The position numbers and the translations under genes were made by a program. The notes beneath the pieces are model-generated. The model was not told the DNA's origin. It worked only from the letters and a program-made list of their open reading frames with translations, and searched no databases. A DNA stretch of 64,000 nt. Origin: Parasediminibacterium sp046546515. Lineage in GTDB: Bacteria; Bacteroidota; Bacteroidia; Chitinophagales; Chitinophagaceae. The DNA lies in assembly GCF_046546515.1 (NCBI RefSeq), contig NZ_JBKHKJ010000027.1, positions 1-64,000 on the forward strand, read 5' to 3'. Shown piece after piece: positions 36,240-45,002 of this stretch (position 1 is its first letter; each line of letters starts with the position of its first letter).

Positions 36240-37307
36240 ATGGTGGAAACGATGAGTATTAGCGTTACAAAAACTACGCACAGCAAATTAAAGGATGTAG
36301 ACTTTAACCATCTCCCTTTTGGAAAATATTTTACTGACCACATGCTGGTGGCCGAGTATGCAAACGGCGAATGGCAAAGCGTGGAAATAAAACCGTATCA
36401 GCCATTGGCATTGGACCCTGCCTTGGCGGCAATCCATTATGGGCAATCTATTTTTGAAGGCATCAAGGCATTTAAAAATGACGATGGCGAAGCGGTTGTT
36501 TTTAGGCCTTATGAAAACCTAAAGCGTTTCAATACTTCTGCTGAACGTATGTGTATGCCTGCCGTGCCAGAAGAAATATTTATAGAAGGCATGAAGCAAT
36601 TGATTGCTGTGGATAAAGATTGGATTCCTTCCAAACCGGACCATTCTTTATACATCAGGCCGTTTATGTTTGCTACCGACGAAGTGCTGGGTGTGAAACC
36701 TTCTGATACCTATTTGTTCATCATCATATTAAGCCCAACAGGACCTTATTATGCCGCCCCCATGAAGATATGCGTGGAGGAGGTATATACCCGTGCTGCG
36801 CCTGGCGGTGTGGGGTTTGCTAAAAATGCAGGGAACTATGGAGGAAGCTTAATTGCTACGCAAATAGCCAAGAAAACAGGCTATGACCAGATTTTGTGGA
36901 CAGATGCTTTTGAACACAAATGGTTGCAAGAGGTAGGTACCATGAATGTATTTTTCATTATTGACGGCGTGGCGATAACCCCTAGCTTGGAAGAAGGTAC
37001 TATTTTGGCTGGCGTTACTAGGGATAGTGCATTAACGGTGCTGCAAGAAATGGGTTACCCTGTGGAAGAAAGGAGGATAAGCATTGATGAATTAATAGAA
37101 GCCTATAAAGCTGGCTTAGTAGCCGAAGTTTTTGGCACTGGCACTGCTGTTACCATCTCCCCAATCCAAGAATTGAAATACCAAGATACGGTAATGAAGT
37201 TTGATGTGGGCAGCATGACGATCGCCCCTGAGTTAAAAAGCAGGCTAGACGATATTAAAACAGGCAAAGTACCAGATGTGCATGGGTGGATGGTAGCGGT
37301 GAGATAA
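36240..37307 (+). CDS. ilvE: Branched-chain amino acid aminotransferase
   Basis: PLP-dependent fold-type IV aminotransferase for the last step of leucine, isoleucine and valine synthesis or the first step of their breakdown. Landmarks: YGQSIFEGIKAFKNDDG, FNTSAERMCMPA, RPFMFATDEVLGV, the PLP-lysine region GVGFAKNAGNYGGSLIAT, WLQEVGTMNVFF, and GTGTAVTISPI near the C-terminus. 355 residues, usual for the class-II type. Translation may start at codon 1 or at Met5. Transcribed alone. Confidence 0.97.
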   Translation: MVETMSISVTKTTHSKLKDVDFNHLPFGKYFTDHMLVAEYANGEWQSVEIKPYQPLALDPALAAIHYGQSIFEGIKAFKNDDGEAVVFRPYENLKRFNTSAERMCMPAVPEEIFIEGMKQLIAVDKDWIPSKPDHSLYIRPFMFATDEVLGVKPSDTYLFIIILSPTGPYYAAPMKICVEEVYTRAAPGGVGFAKNAGNYGGSLIATQIAKKTGYDQILWTDAFEHKWLQEVGTMNVFFIIDGVAITPSLEEGTILAGVTRDSALTVLQEMGYPVEERRISIDELIEAYKAGLVAEVFGTGTAVTISPIQELKYQDTVMKFDVGSMTIAPELKSRLDDIKTGKVPDVHGWMVAVR

Positions 37308-37387
37308 TTAGGAATTCTAAATTAGGAATTAGGTTTGCTTAAATAACGTTGTCATAATAGCTTTTTTAAAATAAGGTAGCTTAGCCA

Positions 37388-37478
37388 AAAACCCTGATAG
37401 GGTTGAACAATTGTAGCCACGGGAGCAACCCGTGGTAGATAAATGGGGCAATTGCCAACTCCTAATAGGGTTGGTGGG
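37388..37478. repeat. Palindromic spacer element CCACGGG...CCCGTGG
   Basis: AACCCTGATAGGGTT, then gtagCCACGGG agcaa CCCGTGGtag, then cctaatagggttgg. Outer AACCCT/AGGGTT words and inner stem give nested symmetry. It sits upstream of the rpsL promoter in the 324-bp gap. Confidence 0.65.
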
Positions 37479-37571
37479 AAAGAAAAAAGATATTTTAATC
37501 CATTGTAACTTGCAACTATCCACTTGTTTCCCTGTGGATATTAAGTGAGTTTGAAAATATTTATTAATTTA

Positions 37572-37603
37572 TTTGGAACATAACGGCAAGGTGCGTACTT
37601 TTG
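37572..37603 (+). promoter_or_regulatory. rpsL-rpsG promoter
   Basis: TTTG (37572-37575), 20-bp spacer, TACTTTTG (37596-37603): both boxes match the Bacteroidota primary-sigma consensus. Predicted start about 37609, giving a short leader of about 22 nt. Confidence 0.8.
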
Positions 37604-37631
37604 CCGTCCGAAAAAAAATAGAAGGTTAAAA

Positions 37632-38012
37632 ATGCCTACAATACAACAATTAGTTAGAAAAGGCCGTGAGATAATCAGGGCAAAAAGTAAATCAAGGGCT
37701 TTAGATGCCTGTCCTCAACGCCGTGGTGTTTGCACCAGGGTTTATACTACTACGCCTAAAAAGCCAAACTCTGCGTTGCGTAAAGTAGCAAAAGTTCGTT
37801 TGACTAACAAGGTTGAGGTGATAGCCTATATACCGGGCGAGGGGCATAATTTGCAAGAACACTCCATCGTATTGATACGTGGTGGCAGGGTAAAAGATTT
37901 GCCAGGCGTACGTTATCATATTGTACGGGGTAGTTTGGATACTGCTGGCGTGAAAGACCGGAAGAAAAGCCGTTCTAAATACGGTACTAAGAAAGCAAAA
38001 GCAAAAAAATAA
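37632..38012 (+). CDS. rpsL: 30S ribosomal protein S12
   Basis: Decoding-centre protein. MPTIQQLVRKGREIIRAKSK start, CPQRRGVCTRVYTTTPKKPN with the lysine whose change gives streptomycin resistance still present, and KVRLTNKVEVIAYIPGEGHN. 126 residues. Followed by rpsG after 27 bp. Confidence 0.99.
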   Translation: MPTIQQLVRKGREIIRAKSKSRALDACPQRRGVCTRVYTTTPKKPNSALRKVAKVRLTNKVEVIAYIPGEGHNLQEHSIVLIRGGRVKDLPGVRYHIVRGSLDTAGVKDRKKSRSKYGTKKAKAKK

Positions 38013-38039
38013 TTTAAAACATTTTTCAATAGTTAATCC

Positions 38040-38507
38040 ATGCGTAAAGCACAAGCTAAAAAATTACCATTAGCACCAGACGGTCGTTTCAACGACAAAC
38101 TGGTTACTCGTTTTATCAACAACCTAATGTGGGACGGTAAAAAGAGTACAGCCATCACCATTTTTTATGATGCCGTTGACAAAGTGAGCAAAATAACTAA
38201 TGAAGATGGCTACGAAATTTGGAAAAAAGCCATTTCTAATGTTACGCCTGCTGTAGAGGTACGTAGCCGCCGTATTGGTGGTTCTACTTTCCAAATACCT
38301 ACGGAAGTACGTGCTGACAGGAAAATTTCTTTGAGCATCAAATGGTTGATTCGTTACAGTCGTGAAAGGAATGGGCGTACCATGGCAGACAAATTAGCCA
38401 ACGAAATAATCGCAGCAAGCAAGGGTGAAGGTGCTTCTTACAAAAAGAAAGAAGATATTCACCGTATGGCTGAAGCCAATAAAGCTTTCTCTCACTTTAA
38501 GATATAA
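38040..38507 (+). CDS. rpsG: 30S ribosomal protein S7
   Basis: Primary 16S rRNA 3' domain binder. MRKAQAKKLPLAPDGRFND, VTPAVEVRSRRIGGSTFQIP and ADKLANEIIAASKGEGASYK are standard S7 sequence; 155 residues. Second and last gene of its transcript: a terminator follows, and fusA/rpsJ are not downstream. Confidence 0.99.
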   Translation: MRKAQAKKLPLAPDGRFNDKLVTRFINNLMWDGKKSTAITIFYDAVDKVSKITNEDGYEIWKKAISNVTPAVEVRSRRIGGSTFQIPTEVRADRKISLSIKWLIRYSRERNGRTMADKLANEIIAASKGEGASYKKKEDIHRMAEANKAFSHFKI

Positions 38508-38528
38508 GTGTAGTGTATATTTTTTGGA

Positions 38529-38567
38529 AAAAGCAGTAGCCGATTATTTTGGCTACTGCTTTTTTTG
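38529..38567 (+). terminator. Terminator after rpsG
   Basis: Stem AAGCAGTAGCC / GGCTACTGCTT, 9-nt loop, followed by a T run. Confidence 0.92.
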
Positions 38568-38596
38568 TTATTACTTAAGTGAAAATTTGGTTAATC

Positions 38597-38733
38597 TGCC
38601 ACGAAGACACGAAAGCACAAAGTGGCACAAAGTTTTAAGGGAAGAAGATGAAAAGAAAAAAAACTATATTATCAGTTCCTTTTAACCTTCGTGTTTGTTC
38701 GTGTTTTTGTGCCTTTGTGGCAAAAAAGCATAT
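38597..38733. repeat. CACAAAG-word inverted repeat, best-preserved copy
   Basis: Left arm tgccacgaagacacgaaagc then acaaagtggcacaaag; right arm cttcgtgtttgttcgtg then tttttgtgcctttgtggc. Arms of about 45 nt, loop of about 45 nt. Confidence 0.8.
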
Positions 38734-38775
38734 TCGATTTGGTAAGTAGTAACAAAAACTTTAATCCACCAAGTT

Positions 38776-39975
38776 TTGAATCCCAACATCTCGCACCTCT
38801 ATTCAATTGCACAAAAGCCACAACGGATAATCATTGGGCTAATGAGCGGTACATCCTTGGATGGCTTGGACGTAGCCATATGCAGGTTTAAAGGTGCTGG
38901 CATGGATACAAAAATGGAACTATTACGTTTTGAAACAGTACCTTATACAGAAACAGTCACCAATGCAGTAAGGCAGGTATTCAGCAAAAAACAAGTGAAC
39001 CTAGAACAGCTTTGCCTATTAAACGGATGGATAGGCACAGAGCATGGCAATATGGTAAACACCTGCTTGCAGAAATGGGGAATAGCCAATACCAGCGTGG
39101 ACATTATTGCCAGCCATGGTCAAACCATTTACCACGCCCCTAAGCGTTTACATGGCTTGGATATGTTTGGCAATGGCACCCTGCAAATTGGCGATGGCGA
39201 CCATATAGCTGTTGCAACAGGCATCATTACCCTTAGCGATTTCAGGCAAAAGCACATTGCAGCAGGTGGTGAAGGCGCACCATTGGCCATTTATGGCGAT
39301 TATTTTTTGTTTGGCAAAAAAGGGGAGAACAGGGTAATGCTAAACATTGGCGGTATTGCCAATTTCACATGGCTACCCGCTAGCGGGGATATAAGCGAAG
39401 TGTTCAGCACAGATATTGGCCCAGGCAATACCTTGATGGATGCCTACACAAGGGAATATTTCCCCGGCAAGTTATATGACAAGGATGCTGCCATAGCATT
39501 GCAAGGGAAAGTGAATGAGCCGTTATTAGCAGCGTTGAAAAAAGATGACTTCTTTAAGCAACCATTCCCCAAAAGCACGGGGCCAGAACTGTTTAGCCTA
39601 GCTTTTATAGAACAAGCAAAGCAAGCAGCAGGCATTGTTGCTATTTCGCATTACGACATGCTGGCAACCTTAATCCGCTTTAGTGCCGATATGATTGTGG
39701 ATGCCTTGCAAAGCAAAGCAGCATCAGGCAAAACAGTAAAAGTCTATGCAAGCGGTGGCGGCATACACAATCCACTGCTGATGAATGATATACAATCACA
39801 ATTACCTACGTTTGAATTTAATGATTTTAACGAGTTGGGCATCAACCCAGATGCAAAAGAAGCAGTCTTGTTTGCTCTGTTGGCAAATGAAGCCATTGCA
39901 GGGAGAAATTTGAATGGAAAGGGTACAGCAAGTATGCCAATGGTTAGCATGGGGAAAATCAGCTTCCCAGCATAA
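38776..39975 (+). CDS. anmK: Anhydro-N-acetylmuramic acid kinase
   Basis: Phosphorylates anhMurNAc to MurNAc-6-phosphate in peptidoglycan recycling; ASKHA-fold kinase. The diagnostic GLMSGTSLDGLDVA lies at residues 21-34; further motifs ASHGQTIYH, LNIGGIANFTWLP, DIGPGNTLMDAYT, and STGPELFSLAF. No ATG lies upstream of the motif in frame; TTG 38776 gives MNPNISHLYSIAQKPQRIII, which matches the N-terminus I know from relatives, so it is taken as start. 399 residues. No murQ next to it. Confidence 0.95.
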   Translation: MNPNISHLYSIAQKPQRIIIGLMSGTSLDGLDVAICRFKGAGMDTKMELLRFETVPYTETVTNAVRQVFSKKQVNLEQLCLLNGWIGTEHGNMVNTCLQKWGIANTSVDIIASHGQTIYHAPKRLHGLDMFGNGTLQIGDGDHIAVATGIITLSDFRQKHIAAGGEGAPLAIYGDYFLFGKKGENRVMLNIGGIANFTWLPASGDISEVFSTDIGPGNTLMDAYTREYFPGKLYDKDAAIALQGKVNEPLLAALKKDDFFKQPFPKSTGPELFSLAFIEQAKQAAGIVAISHYDMLATLIRFSADMIVDALQSKAASGKTVKVYASGGGIHNPLLMNDIQSQLPTFEFNDFNELGINPDAKEAVLFALLANEAIAGRNLNGKGTASMPMVSMGKISFPA

Positions 39976-39978
39976 ATC

Positions 39979-40027
39979 TACTCCATAGAGTGAGCCACTC
40001 TTCGAGAGTGGCTCACTCTATGGAGTA
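39979..40027. repeat. Perfect 49-bp palindrome
   Basis: 23-nt arms TACTCCATAGAGTGAGCCAC(TCT) and the exact inverse around TCG. It has no T tract on either side, so it is more than, or other than, a simple terminator; it lies 3 bp after the anmK stop. Confidence 0.85.
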
Positions 40028-40081
40028 CCCATCGTGGCAACTAAATAAAATCCTTAACTTCATACAAATCGTACATCCATC

Positions 40082-40357
40082 ATGCGGGCAAAAAATGCAG
40101 TCATATCTATCGTATTGCTTTTGGCAGGCAAACCTGCCCATGCCCAGCTTACCATGAAACAGAATGTAGATAGCCTAAAACACATACCCATAAACTTATT
40201 ACCCAGCAACTACTACAGCAGCAAACTAGGGTTTATGTGCAAGAAAGAATTACAGGTGGAAAAATCGACCAAGATACCCCTTAGGTTCCGGCTAGGCAGC
40301 TTGGAATATGTAGATAAAATGGAAGGGAAAGGAGGAACAGTCGTAAGTCATAAGTAA
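40082..40357 (+). CDS. Small secreted protein of unknown function
   Basis: 91 residues with signal peptide MRAKNAVISIVLLLAGKPAHAQ. The mature part (LPSNYYSSKLGFMCKKELQV, IPLRFRLGSLEYVDKMEGK) resembles short Bacteroidota proteins ending FRLGSLxYVxxMEGK. The last residues GGTVVSHK come from a gtcgtaagtcataagtaa spacer repeat, so the repeat has replaced the original stop. Two cysteine-free arms and one Cys suggest no disulfide. Function unknown. Confidence 0.65.
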   Translation: MRAKNAVISIVLLLAGKPAHAQLTMKQNVDSLKHIPINLLPSNYYSSKLGFMCKKELQVEKSTKIPLRFRLGSLEYVDKMEGKGGTVVSHK

Positions 40358-40411
40358 TAAGTTGTAAGTCTTTTTCATACCTAAAACCTATTACTTACAA
40401 CCTAAAATTAT

Positions 40412-41629
40412 TTATGCTTCTACACTTGCCGCTTCCAATACCTTTTGTATAGCAGCAGCCATTTTTGCACCTTTATCATGTACTTGTTCTTCTGTCCATG
40501 ATAGGGCTATGGAAGTGGAAACGCAACGACTCATGATTGCATCGCTGGTACTAAAGTCCTTATCTTTCAAGGCAAGCAAAGCCGTTTTTTGTGCTTCGCT
40601 TATATTGTTCAGGCTCACGGCGTTTTGCAGGTGCTGCCATTTGCGCACATAATGCCAGTTGTTATCGAACCAATAGAAATTACCAGCGAGTATGCCTTGT
40701 GCTTTCATCTCAGCGACTACTGCTTGCGCCAACTCAGCCGTTGGTAAAAACCAGCTAATAAAGGAATGGCTATCACCTTCTGGATCGGGCAATGAGCGGA
40801 AACTAATTTCGGGTATCTGCTCCAAATAACTTTTTAGTATGCCGTGGTTTTTCTTTTGGATGCCCAAAATAGTAGGCAATTTGCCTATCTGCCCCAGTCC
40901 AATGGCCGCATGTAATTCACTAATCCTGAAATTATATCCCAGGAATGGGTGCAAATCTGTACCACGGTCCACGCCCAAATGGTCATGCCCATGATCGGTA
41001 TAGCCATCGCATTTGGTATGGATGTCTTTACTGTTTGTCATTACCACGCCACCTTCGCCGCAGGTGATTGTCTTTACAAAGTCGAAGCTAAACGTGCCTG
41101 CATCGCCAATTGTACCCAAATGCTTGCCTTTATAAGTGCCGCCAATAGCTTGACAAGCATCTTCAAGCAAAATGAGATTATGTTCAGCACAAATAGCTTT
41201 TAACGCATCCATATCTGCCATACTGCCGCACATGTGCACGGGCATTACGCATTTTGTTTTAGGGGTAATGGCAGCTGTTACTGCTTCTGGGCTTAGTGTT
41301 AGGGTTTCATCTATATCAACCATTACTGGTATTGCCCCAACGCTTAAAATAGCTTCAAAGCTAGCTACAAAAGTAAAACTCGGCATTATTACCTCATCAC
41401 CCGCGCCAATATTTAGCGCAGCCATCACTGTAGTTAATGCCGCAGTGCCACTACTAACCAATTGCGCATAGCCACAGCCAAAAACTTCCATAACCTTTTT
41501 TTCCAGTTCAAGCGACTTAAAAATGCCTTTGCGTGGGCCATCAAAACCATAACGCATAATAATGCCTGTGTCCATTACATCGTTAATGTGTTTCCTTTCT
41601 TCTTCACCAAATAATTCAAAACCTGGCAT
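40412..41629 (-). CDS. DegT/DnrJ/EryC1/StrS-family PLP aminotransferase
   Basis: Fold-type I aminotransferase of the sugar-aminotransferase family. Catalytic lysine in FSFDFVKTITCGEGGVVM; LVSSGTAALTTVMAALNIGA near residue 60 and EDACQAIGGTYKGKHLGTIG are family signatures; GYNFRISELHAAIG is also typical. 405 residues. It may make an amino sugar for surface glycans, yet no other sugar-nucleotide gene is next to it, so the substrate is open. A short reiterated ttgataatta spacer separates it from zapA. Confidence 0.92.
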   Translation of the reverse strand: MPGFELFGEEERKHINDVMDTGIIMRYGFDGPRKGIFKSLELEKKVMEVFGCGYAQLVSSGTAALTTVMAALNIGAGDEVIMPSFTFVASFEAILSVGAIPVMVDIDETLTLSPEAVTAAITPKTKCVMPVHMCGSMADMDALKAICAEHNLILLEDACQAIGGTYKGKHLGTIGDAGTFSFDFVKTITCGEGGVVMTNSKDIHTKCDGYTDHGHDHLGVDRGTDLHPFLGYNFRISELHAAIGLGQIGKLPTILGIQKKNHGILKSYLEQIPEISFRSLPDPEGDSHSFISWFLPTAELAQAVVAEMKAQGILAGNFYWFDNNWHYVRKWQHLQNAVSLNNISEAQKTALLALKDKDFSTSDAIMSRCVSTSIALSWTEEQVHDKGAKMAAAIQKVLEAASVEA

Positions 41630-41683
41630 ATGTATTTAATTGATAATTAATAATTGATAGGTGACAATTTGGGGCAAAAACGC

Positions 41684-41989
41684 TTAAATGGTTATTTCCG
41701 TTGTTAATGCCCTTTCCAACTGGTTTTCTAAAGTGGTAATCGTATCCAGTGCATCTTGTATCTCTATGATATGGTCTGCAGATTTGGTTTGCTCCGTGGC
41801 TAACCAAATCAATACCATGCTAATATAATCCTGAATATCCTTCCCGGCAAACTGTGTTTTGTATTCAACAATTTTTTCATTAATAAGTTTTACGGTCTTG
41901 CGTAAAACCTCCTCGTCTTTTGTCATTGTTTTTAGGCGGTATGTCCTGTCGGCAATGGCAATATTTACAGTTATTAATTCATTTGACAT
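41684..41989 (-). CDS. zapA: Cell division protein ZapA
   Basis: FtsZ-ring stabiliser. The N-terminal strand VNIAIADRTYRLKTMTKDEE is the ZapA globular domain, followed by the coiled-coil helix (SADHIIEIQDALDTITTLEN). 101 residues. Downstream of pheT and a coiled-coil gene on the same strand, an arrangement I know from Bacteroidota genomes. Confidence 0.9.
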   Translation of the reverse strand: MSNELITVNIAIADRTYRLKTMTKDEEVLRKTVKLINEKIVEYKTQFAGKDIQDYISMVLIWLATEQTKSADHIIEIQDALDTITTLENQLERALTTEITI

Positions 41990-41997
41990 GGTAGTGA

Positions 41998-42064
41998 GTT
42001 TTAAGTTTTAAGTTTTAAGTTTTAAGTTCTTTTAATACAAAACTTAAAACACAAAACTCAAAAC
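41998..42064. repeat. Heptamer array GTTTTAA x4 with inverted arm
   Basis: Four perfect GTTTTAA units (41998-42025) and an inverted arm aaaacttaaaacacaaaact (about 42038-42064). It makes up nearly the whole spacer between zapA and the coiled-coil gene. Confidence 0.85.
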
Positions 42065-42068
42065 AGTC

Positions 42069-42356
42069 CTAGGTGTTCAAAAGCGACATGCACCTGTCTA
42101 TTTCCTTTACATATACATCTATCCTTTTTTCCAGTTCCTTTTTTTCTTCCAGGGTAAAGCCGTCTTTGCTTAGCTTCAAGGCATCTACCTGCTGCTGCAA
42201 TTGTTTCAGTTGCTGCTCCCTGTCAGCCAATTGGGCTTGCTTTTTGGCCAATTCCTTTTTCAATTGCACATTCTCCTTCTGCATCTGCCCATAATACTTG
42301 AGCAGTTGCTGGAGTTTTTGCTGTAATTGTGCTAACCGGGTGTTTATTGTACTCAT
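42069..42356 (-). CDS. Coiled-coil protein, ZapB-like
   Basis: 95 residues, almost entirely one heptad-patterned helix: YYGQMQKENVQLKKELAKKQ then LADREQQLKQLQQQVDALKL, ending ELEKRIDVYVKEIDRCMSLL. Its place between pheT and zapA suggests a cell-division role similar to ZapB; that is inference from position and shape. Confidence 0.75.
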   Translation of the reverse strand: MSTINTRLAQLQQKLQQLLKYYGQMQKENVQLKKELAKKQAQLADREQQLKQLQQQVDALKLSKDGFTLEEKKELEKRIDVYVKEIDRCMSLLNT

Positions 42357-42364
42357 TTACATAA

Positions 42365-42458
42365 TAATTAGGAATTAGTAATTAATAATTAGGAATTAGG
42401 ACGGGAAATGGGGATTAGGTGCCTTCATTCCTAATTCCTAATTTATAATTCCTAATTA
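42365..42458. repeat. AGGAATTA-word inverted repeat
   Basis: Left arm aattaggaattagtaattaa (from 42365, continuing taattaggaattagga); right arm tcctaattcctaatttataa then ttcctaatta (to 42458). The right arm supplies the pheT stop codon. Confidence 0.85.
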
Positions 42459-44876
42459 TTTCCTTATCTCCGCCCCCAATTCTTTTTCAAATGCCTCTAC
42501 TATCTTGCCTACCATGCTGTCTGTTTCCTTATCTGTCAATGTTTTTTCATCGTCAAGAAAGGTAAAGTTAACAGCCATTGATTTCTTTCCGGCACCTAAT
42601 TTATCACTTTCAAACACATCAAACAAGCGCATGGACTGTAATTTGGCAAGGTTGGCTTTTTTTACTACTGTTTCCAGTTTGCCATAAGTGGTTGCTTTAT
42701 CTACCACCAGAGCCAAATCTCTTTGTACTGCCGGGAACTTGGAAACTTCTTTATATTCTATTTTCTTCTTTTCTATTTGTTGCAATAAAGGTACAAATAG
42801 TATATCAATAAAATAGACAGCTTGTTTTATATCGAATGTTTTCAGCTTAGCATTGCCTACAGTAGTTACATAACCAATTGCTTGCTTTGCATGGCTGATG
42901 GTTATTATAGTGTTGCCTTCATCCTGTGAAAATTTCAAGTTGTCTAGCCCGCACAGGTTGAACAAGGCTTGCGCAATGCCTTTTGCACGAAAAAAATCCA
43001 TTGGCTTGGCTTTTTCCTGCCAGTTGTCTTCATGGTTGTTCCCGGTGATGTATAAAGCAAGATGTTCATCTTCCCTGTAACTGCCCACGCCTTTTGCATG
43101 ATAGCTTTTGCCAAATTCAAACAATTGCAGGTTGGTGTTTTTGCGGTTGCTGTTGTAGGCAATACATTCCAAGCCTGTTTCCAGCATCGATGGGCGCAGC
43201 ACATCCAAATCGGCACTTAGGTTGTTCATCATCTTCACCGTTCCTTCCAAAGTTGCCTCGTCAAAATACTTACTGTTGGTAATGGAATTGGTAACTATTT
43301 CATTAAAACCCTGTCCAACCAAATAGGTAGCCAATTTATCTTTCAACGCTTCTTTTTGTCCTAAGCTATTGATAGATGGCGATATCGTAATGGTGGTTGG
43401 GATTCCGATATTATCCAGGCCATCAATGCGGATCACCTCCTCTACTATATCCGCAGGCAAGCTAATATCTGGCTTACTGAATGGCACTGAAACAGATAGT
43501 TCATCTATCCCTTCCCTGTTTATATCAAAGCCTAAGGCAATCAAGATGCGTTTAACGGTATCAGGATGATAATTCTTGCCACTCAGTTTTTTCAGGTATT
43601 GGTATTTTAAACCTACCTGTGTTTTTGTTTTTGGTGCTGGGTAAATATCAATTATCTCGCTGCTGATACTGCCGCCAGCTACTTCTTTTATCAACAAGGC
43701 CGCACGTTTCAGCACATGCACGGTGTTTGAAATATCCACGCCTTTCTCAAACCGTGTAGCAGCATCTGTACGAAGGCCATGCCGCAAAGAACTTTTGCGT
43801 ATGCCGGAAGAAGCAAAGCAAGCACTCTCTAAAAATATATTGGTTGTACTAGCTGTAACACCGCTATGCAACCCGCCAAATACCCCGGCAATACACATAG
43901 GCTCGCCATTGCTATTGCAAATCAACAGGTCTTCGGCAGATAGTTTCCTTTCTTTTTCGTCAAGCGTAGTGAAAAGGCTATCGGCTATTGCTTTTTTTAC
44001 AATGATGCTGCCACCCTCTATTTGGTCTGCGTCAAAAGCATGTAAAGGCTGCCCTGTTTCATGGAGTATGAAGTTGGTAATATCCACCACATTGTTGATG
44101 CTCCTTAATCCAATAGCATTCAACTTGTTTTTCAACCATTCCGGCGATTCTTTCACGGTAAGATCGCTGATGGTTACCCCTGCATACCTAGGGCAGGCTG
44201 CTGTATCCTCTACCGTGACAGGGATAACCAATTGGGTATTTTCTATGGGGAAGGCATTTACAAAAGGGCTTTTTACCTTTGGCTCGCCTTTAAAATGGTG
44301 TATTAAATAAGCACATACATCTTTGGCTACCCCCAAATGGCTCATGGCATCCATGCGGTTGGGTGTAAGTCCAATCTCGTAAACGATGTCTGTGTATGTA
44401 TTAAAAAAAGCTGCTGCCGGAGTGCCTGGCACTACCTCGTTGGGTAAAACCAATATTCCTTCGTGGCTGGTTCCATGGCCTATTTCATCCTCGGCACAAA
44501 TCATCCCAAAACTTTCTACTCCCCTTATCTTGGCCACTTTCATGGTTAGTGGGTCGCCAGTGGATGGGTAAATGGTAGTTCCTACGGTAGCCACCACTAC
44601 TTTTTGCCCTGCGGCAACATTGGCTGCCCCGCATACTACTTGTATGGGTTCGCCAGAACCGATATTTACAGTGGTTATTTTTAATTTATCTGCATTAGGG
44701 TGCGGCTCGCAAGTAAGTACTTCGCCTAACACCAACCCTTTCAAACCACCTTTGATGCTCTCGTAGGGTTCCATGCTTTCTACTTCCAAGCCAATGCTGG
44801 TAAGGATTTTAGAAAGTTTCTCGGGTTCTATTGACTCGGGCAAATATTCGCTTAACCAATTATAACTAATCGTCAT
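42456..44876 (-). CDS. pheT: Phenylalanyl-tRNA synthetase beta subunit
   Basis: Works as alpha2beta2 with PheS, which is not in the window. N-terminal EMAP-like tRNA-binding domain (VLTCEPHPNADKLKITTVNI), B3/4 editing domain (GLRSINNVVDITNFILHETG, then GQPLHAFDADQI), B5 domain, catalytic-like core and C-terminal FDX-ACB anticodon domain (VSKFPAVQRDLALVVDK). 806 residues, standard. Heads the pheT - coiled coil - zapA run. Confidence 0.98.
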   Translation of the reverse strand: MTISYNWLSEYLPESIEPEKLSKILTSIGLEVESMEPYESIKGGLKGLVLGEVLTCEPHPNADKLKITTVNIGSGEPIQVVCGAANVAAGQKVVVATVGTTIYPSTGDPLTMKVAKIRGVESFGMICAEDEIGHGTSHEGILVLPNEVVPGTPAAAFFNTYTDIVYEIGLTPNRMDAMSHLGVAKDVCAYLIHHFKGEPKVKSPFVNAFPIENTQLVIPVTVEDTAACPRYAGVTISDLTVKESPEWLKNKLNAIGLRSINNVVDITNFILHETGQPLHAFDADQIEGGSIIVKKAIADSLFTTLDEKERKLSAEDLLICNSNGEPMCIAGVFGGLHSGVTASTTNIFLESACFASSGIRKSSLRHGLRTDAATRFEKGVDISNTVHVLKRAALLIKEVAGGSISSEIIDIYPAPKTKTQVGLKYQYLKKLSGKNYHPDTVKRILIALGFDINREGIDELSVSVPFSKPDISLPADIVEEVIRIDGLDNIGIPTTITISPSINSLGQKEALKDKLATYLVGQGFNEIVTNSITNSKYFDEATLEGTVKMMNNLSADLDVLRPSMLETGLECIAYNSNRKNTNLQLFEFGKSYHAKGVGSYREDEHLALYITGNNHEDNWQEKAKPMDFFRAKGIAQALFNLCGLDNLKFSQDEGNTIITISHAKQAIGYVTTVGNAKLKTFDIKQAVYFIDILFVPLLQQIEKKKIEYKEVSKFPAVQRDLALVVDKATTYGKLETVVKKANLAKLQSMRLFDVFESDKLGAGKKSMAVNFTFLDDEKTLTDKETDSMVGKIVEAFEKELGAEIRK

Positions 44877-44910
44877 TATCTACTTTATTGGATTGCAAAT
44901 ATAAAGGCGT

Positions 44911-44997
44911 AGTTAGGAGTTATGAATTATGAATTATGAATTATGAGTTGAAAGATTGTGTTTACAACTCATAATTTATAACTCCTAACTCCTAATT
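44911..44997. repeat. GAATTAT-word inverted repeat
   Basis: Left arm agttaggagttatgaattat, then three GAATTAT units; right arm caactcataatttataactc then ctaactcctaatt. Loop about 15 nt. It fills the spacer upstream of pheT. Confidence 0.85.
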
Positions 44998-45002
44998 AAA
45001 AT

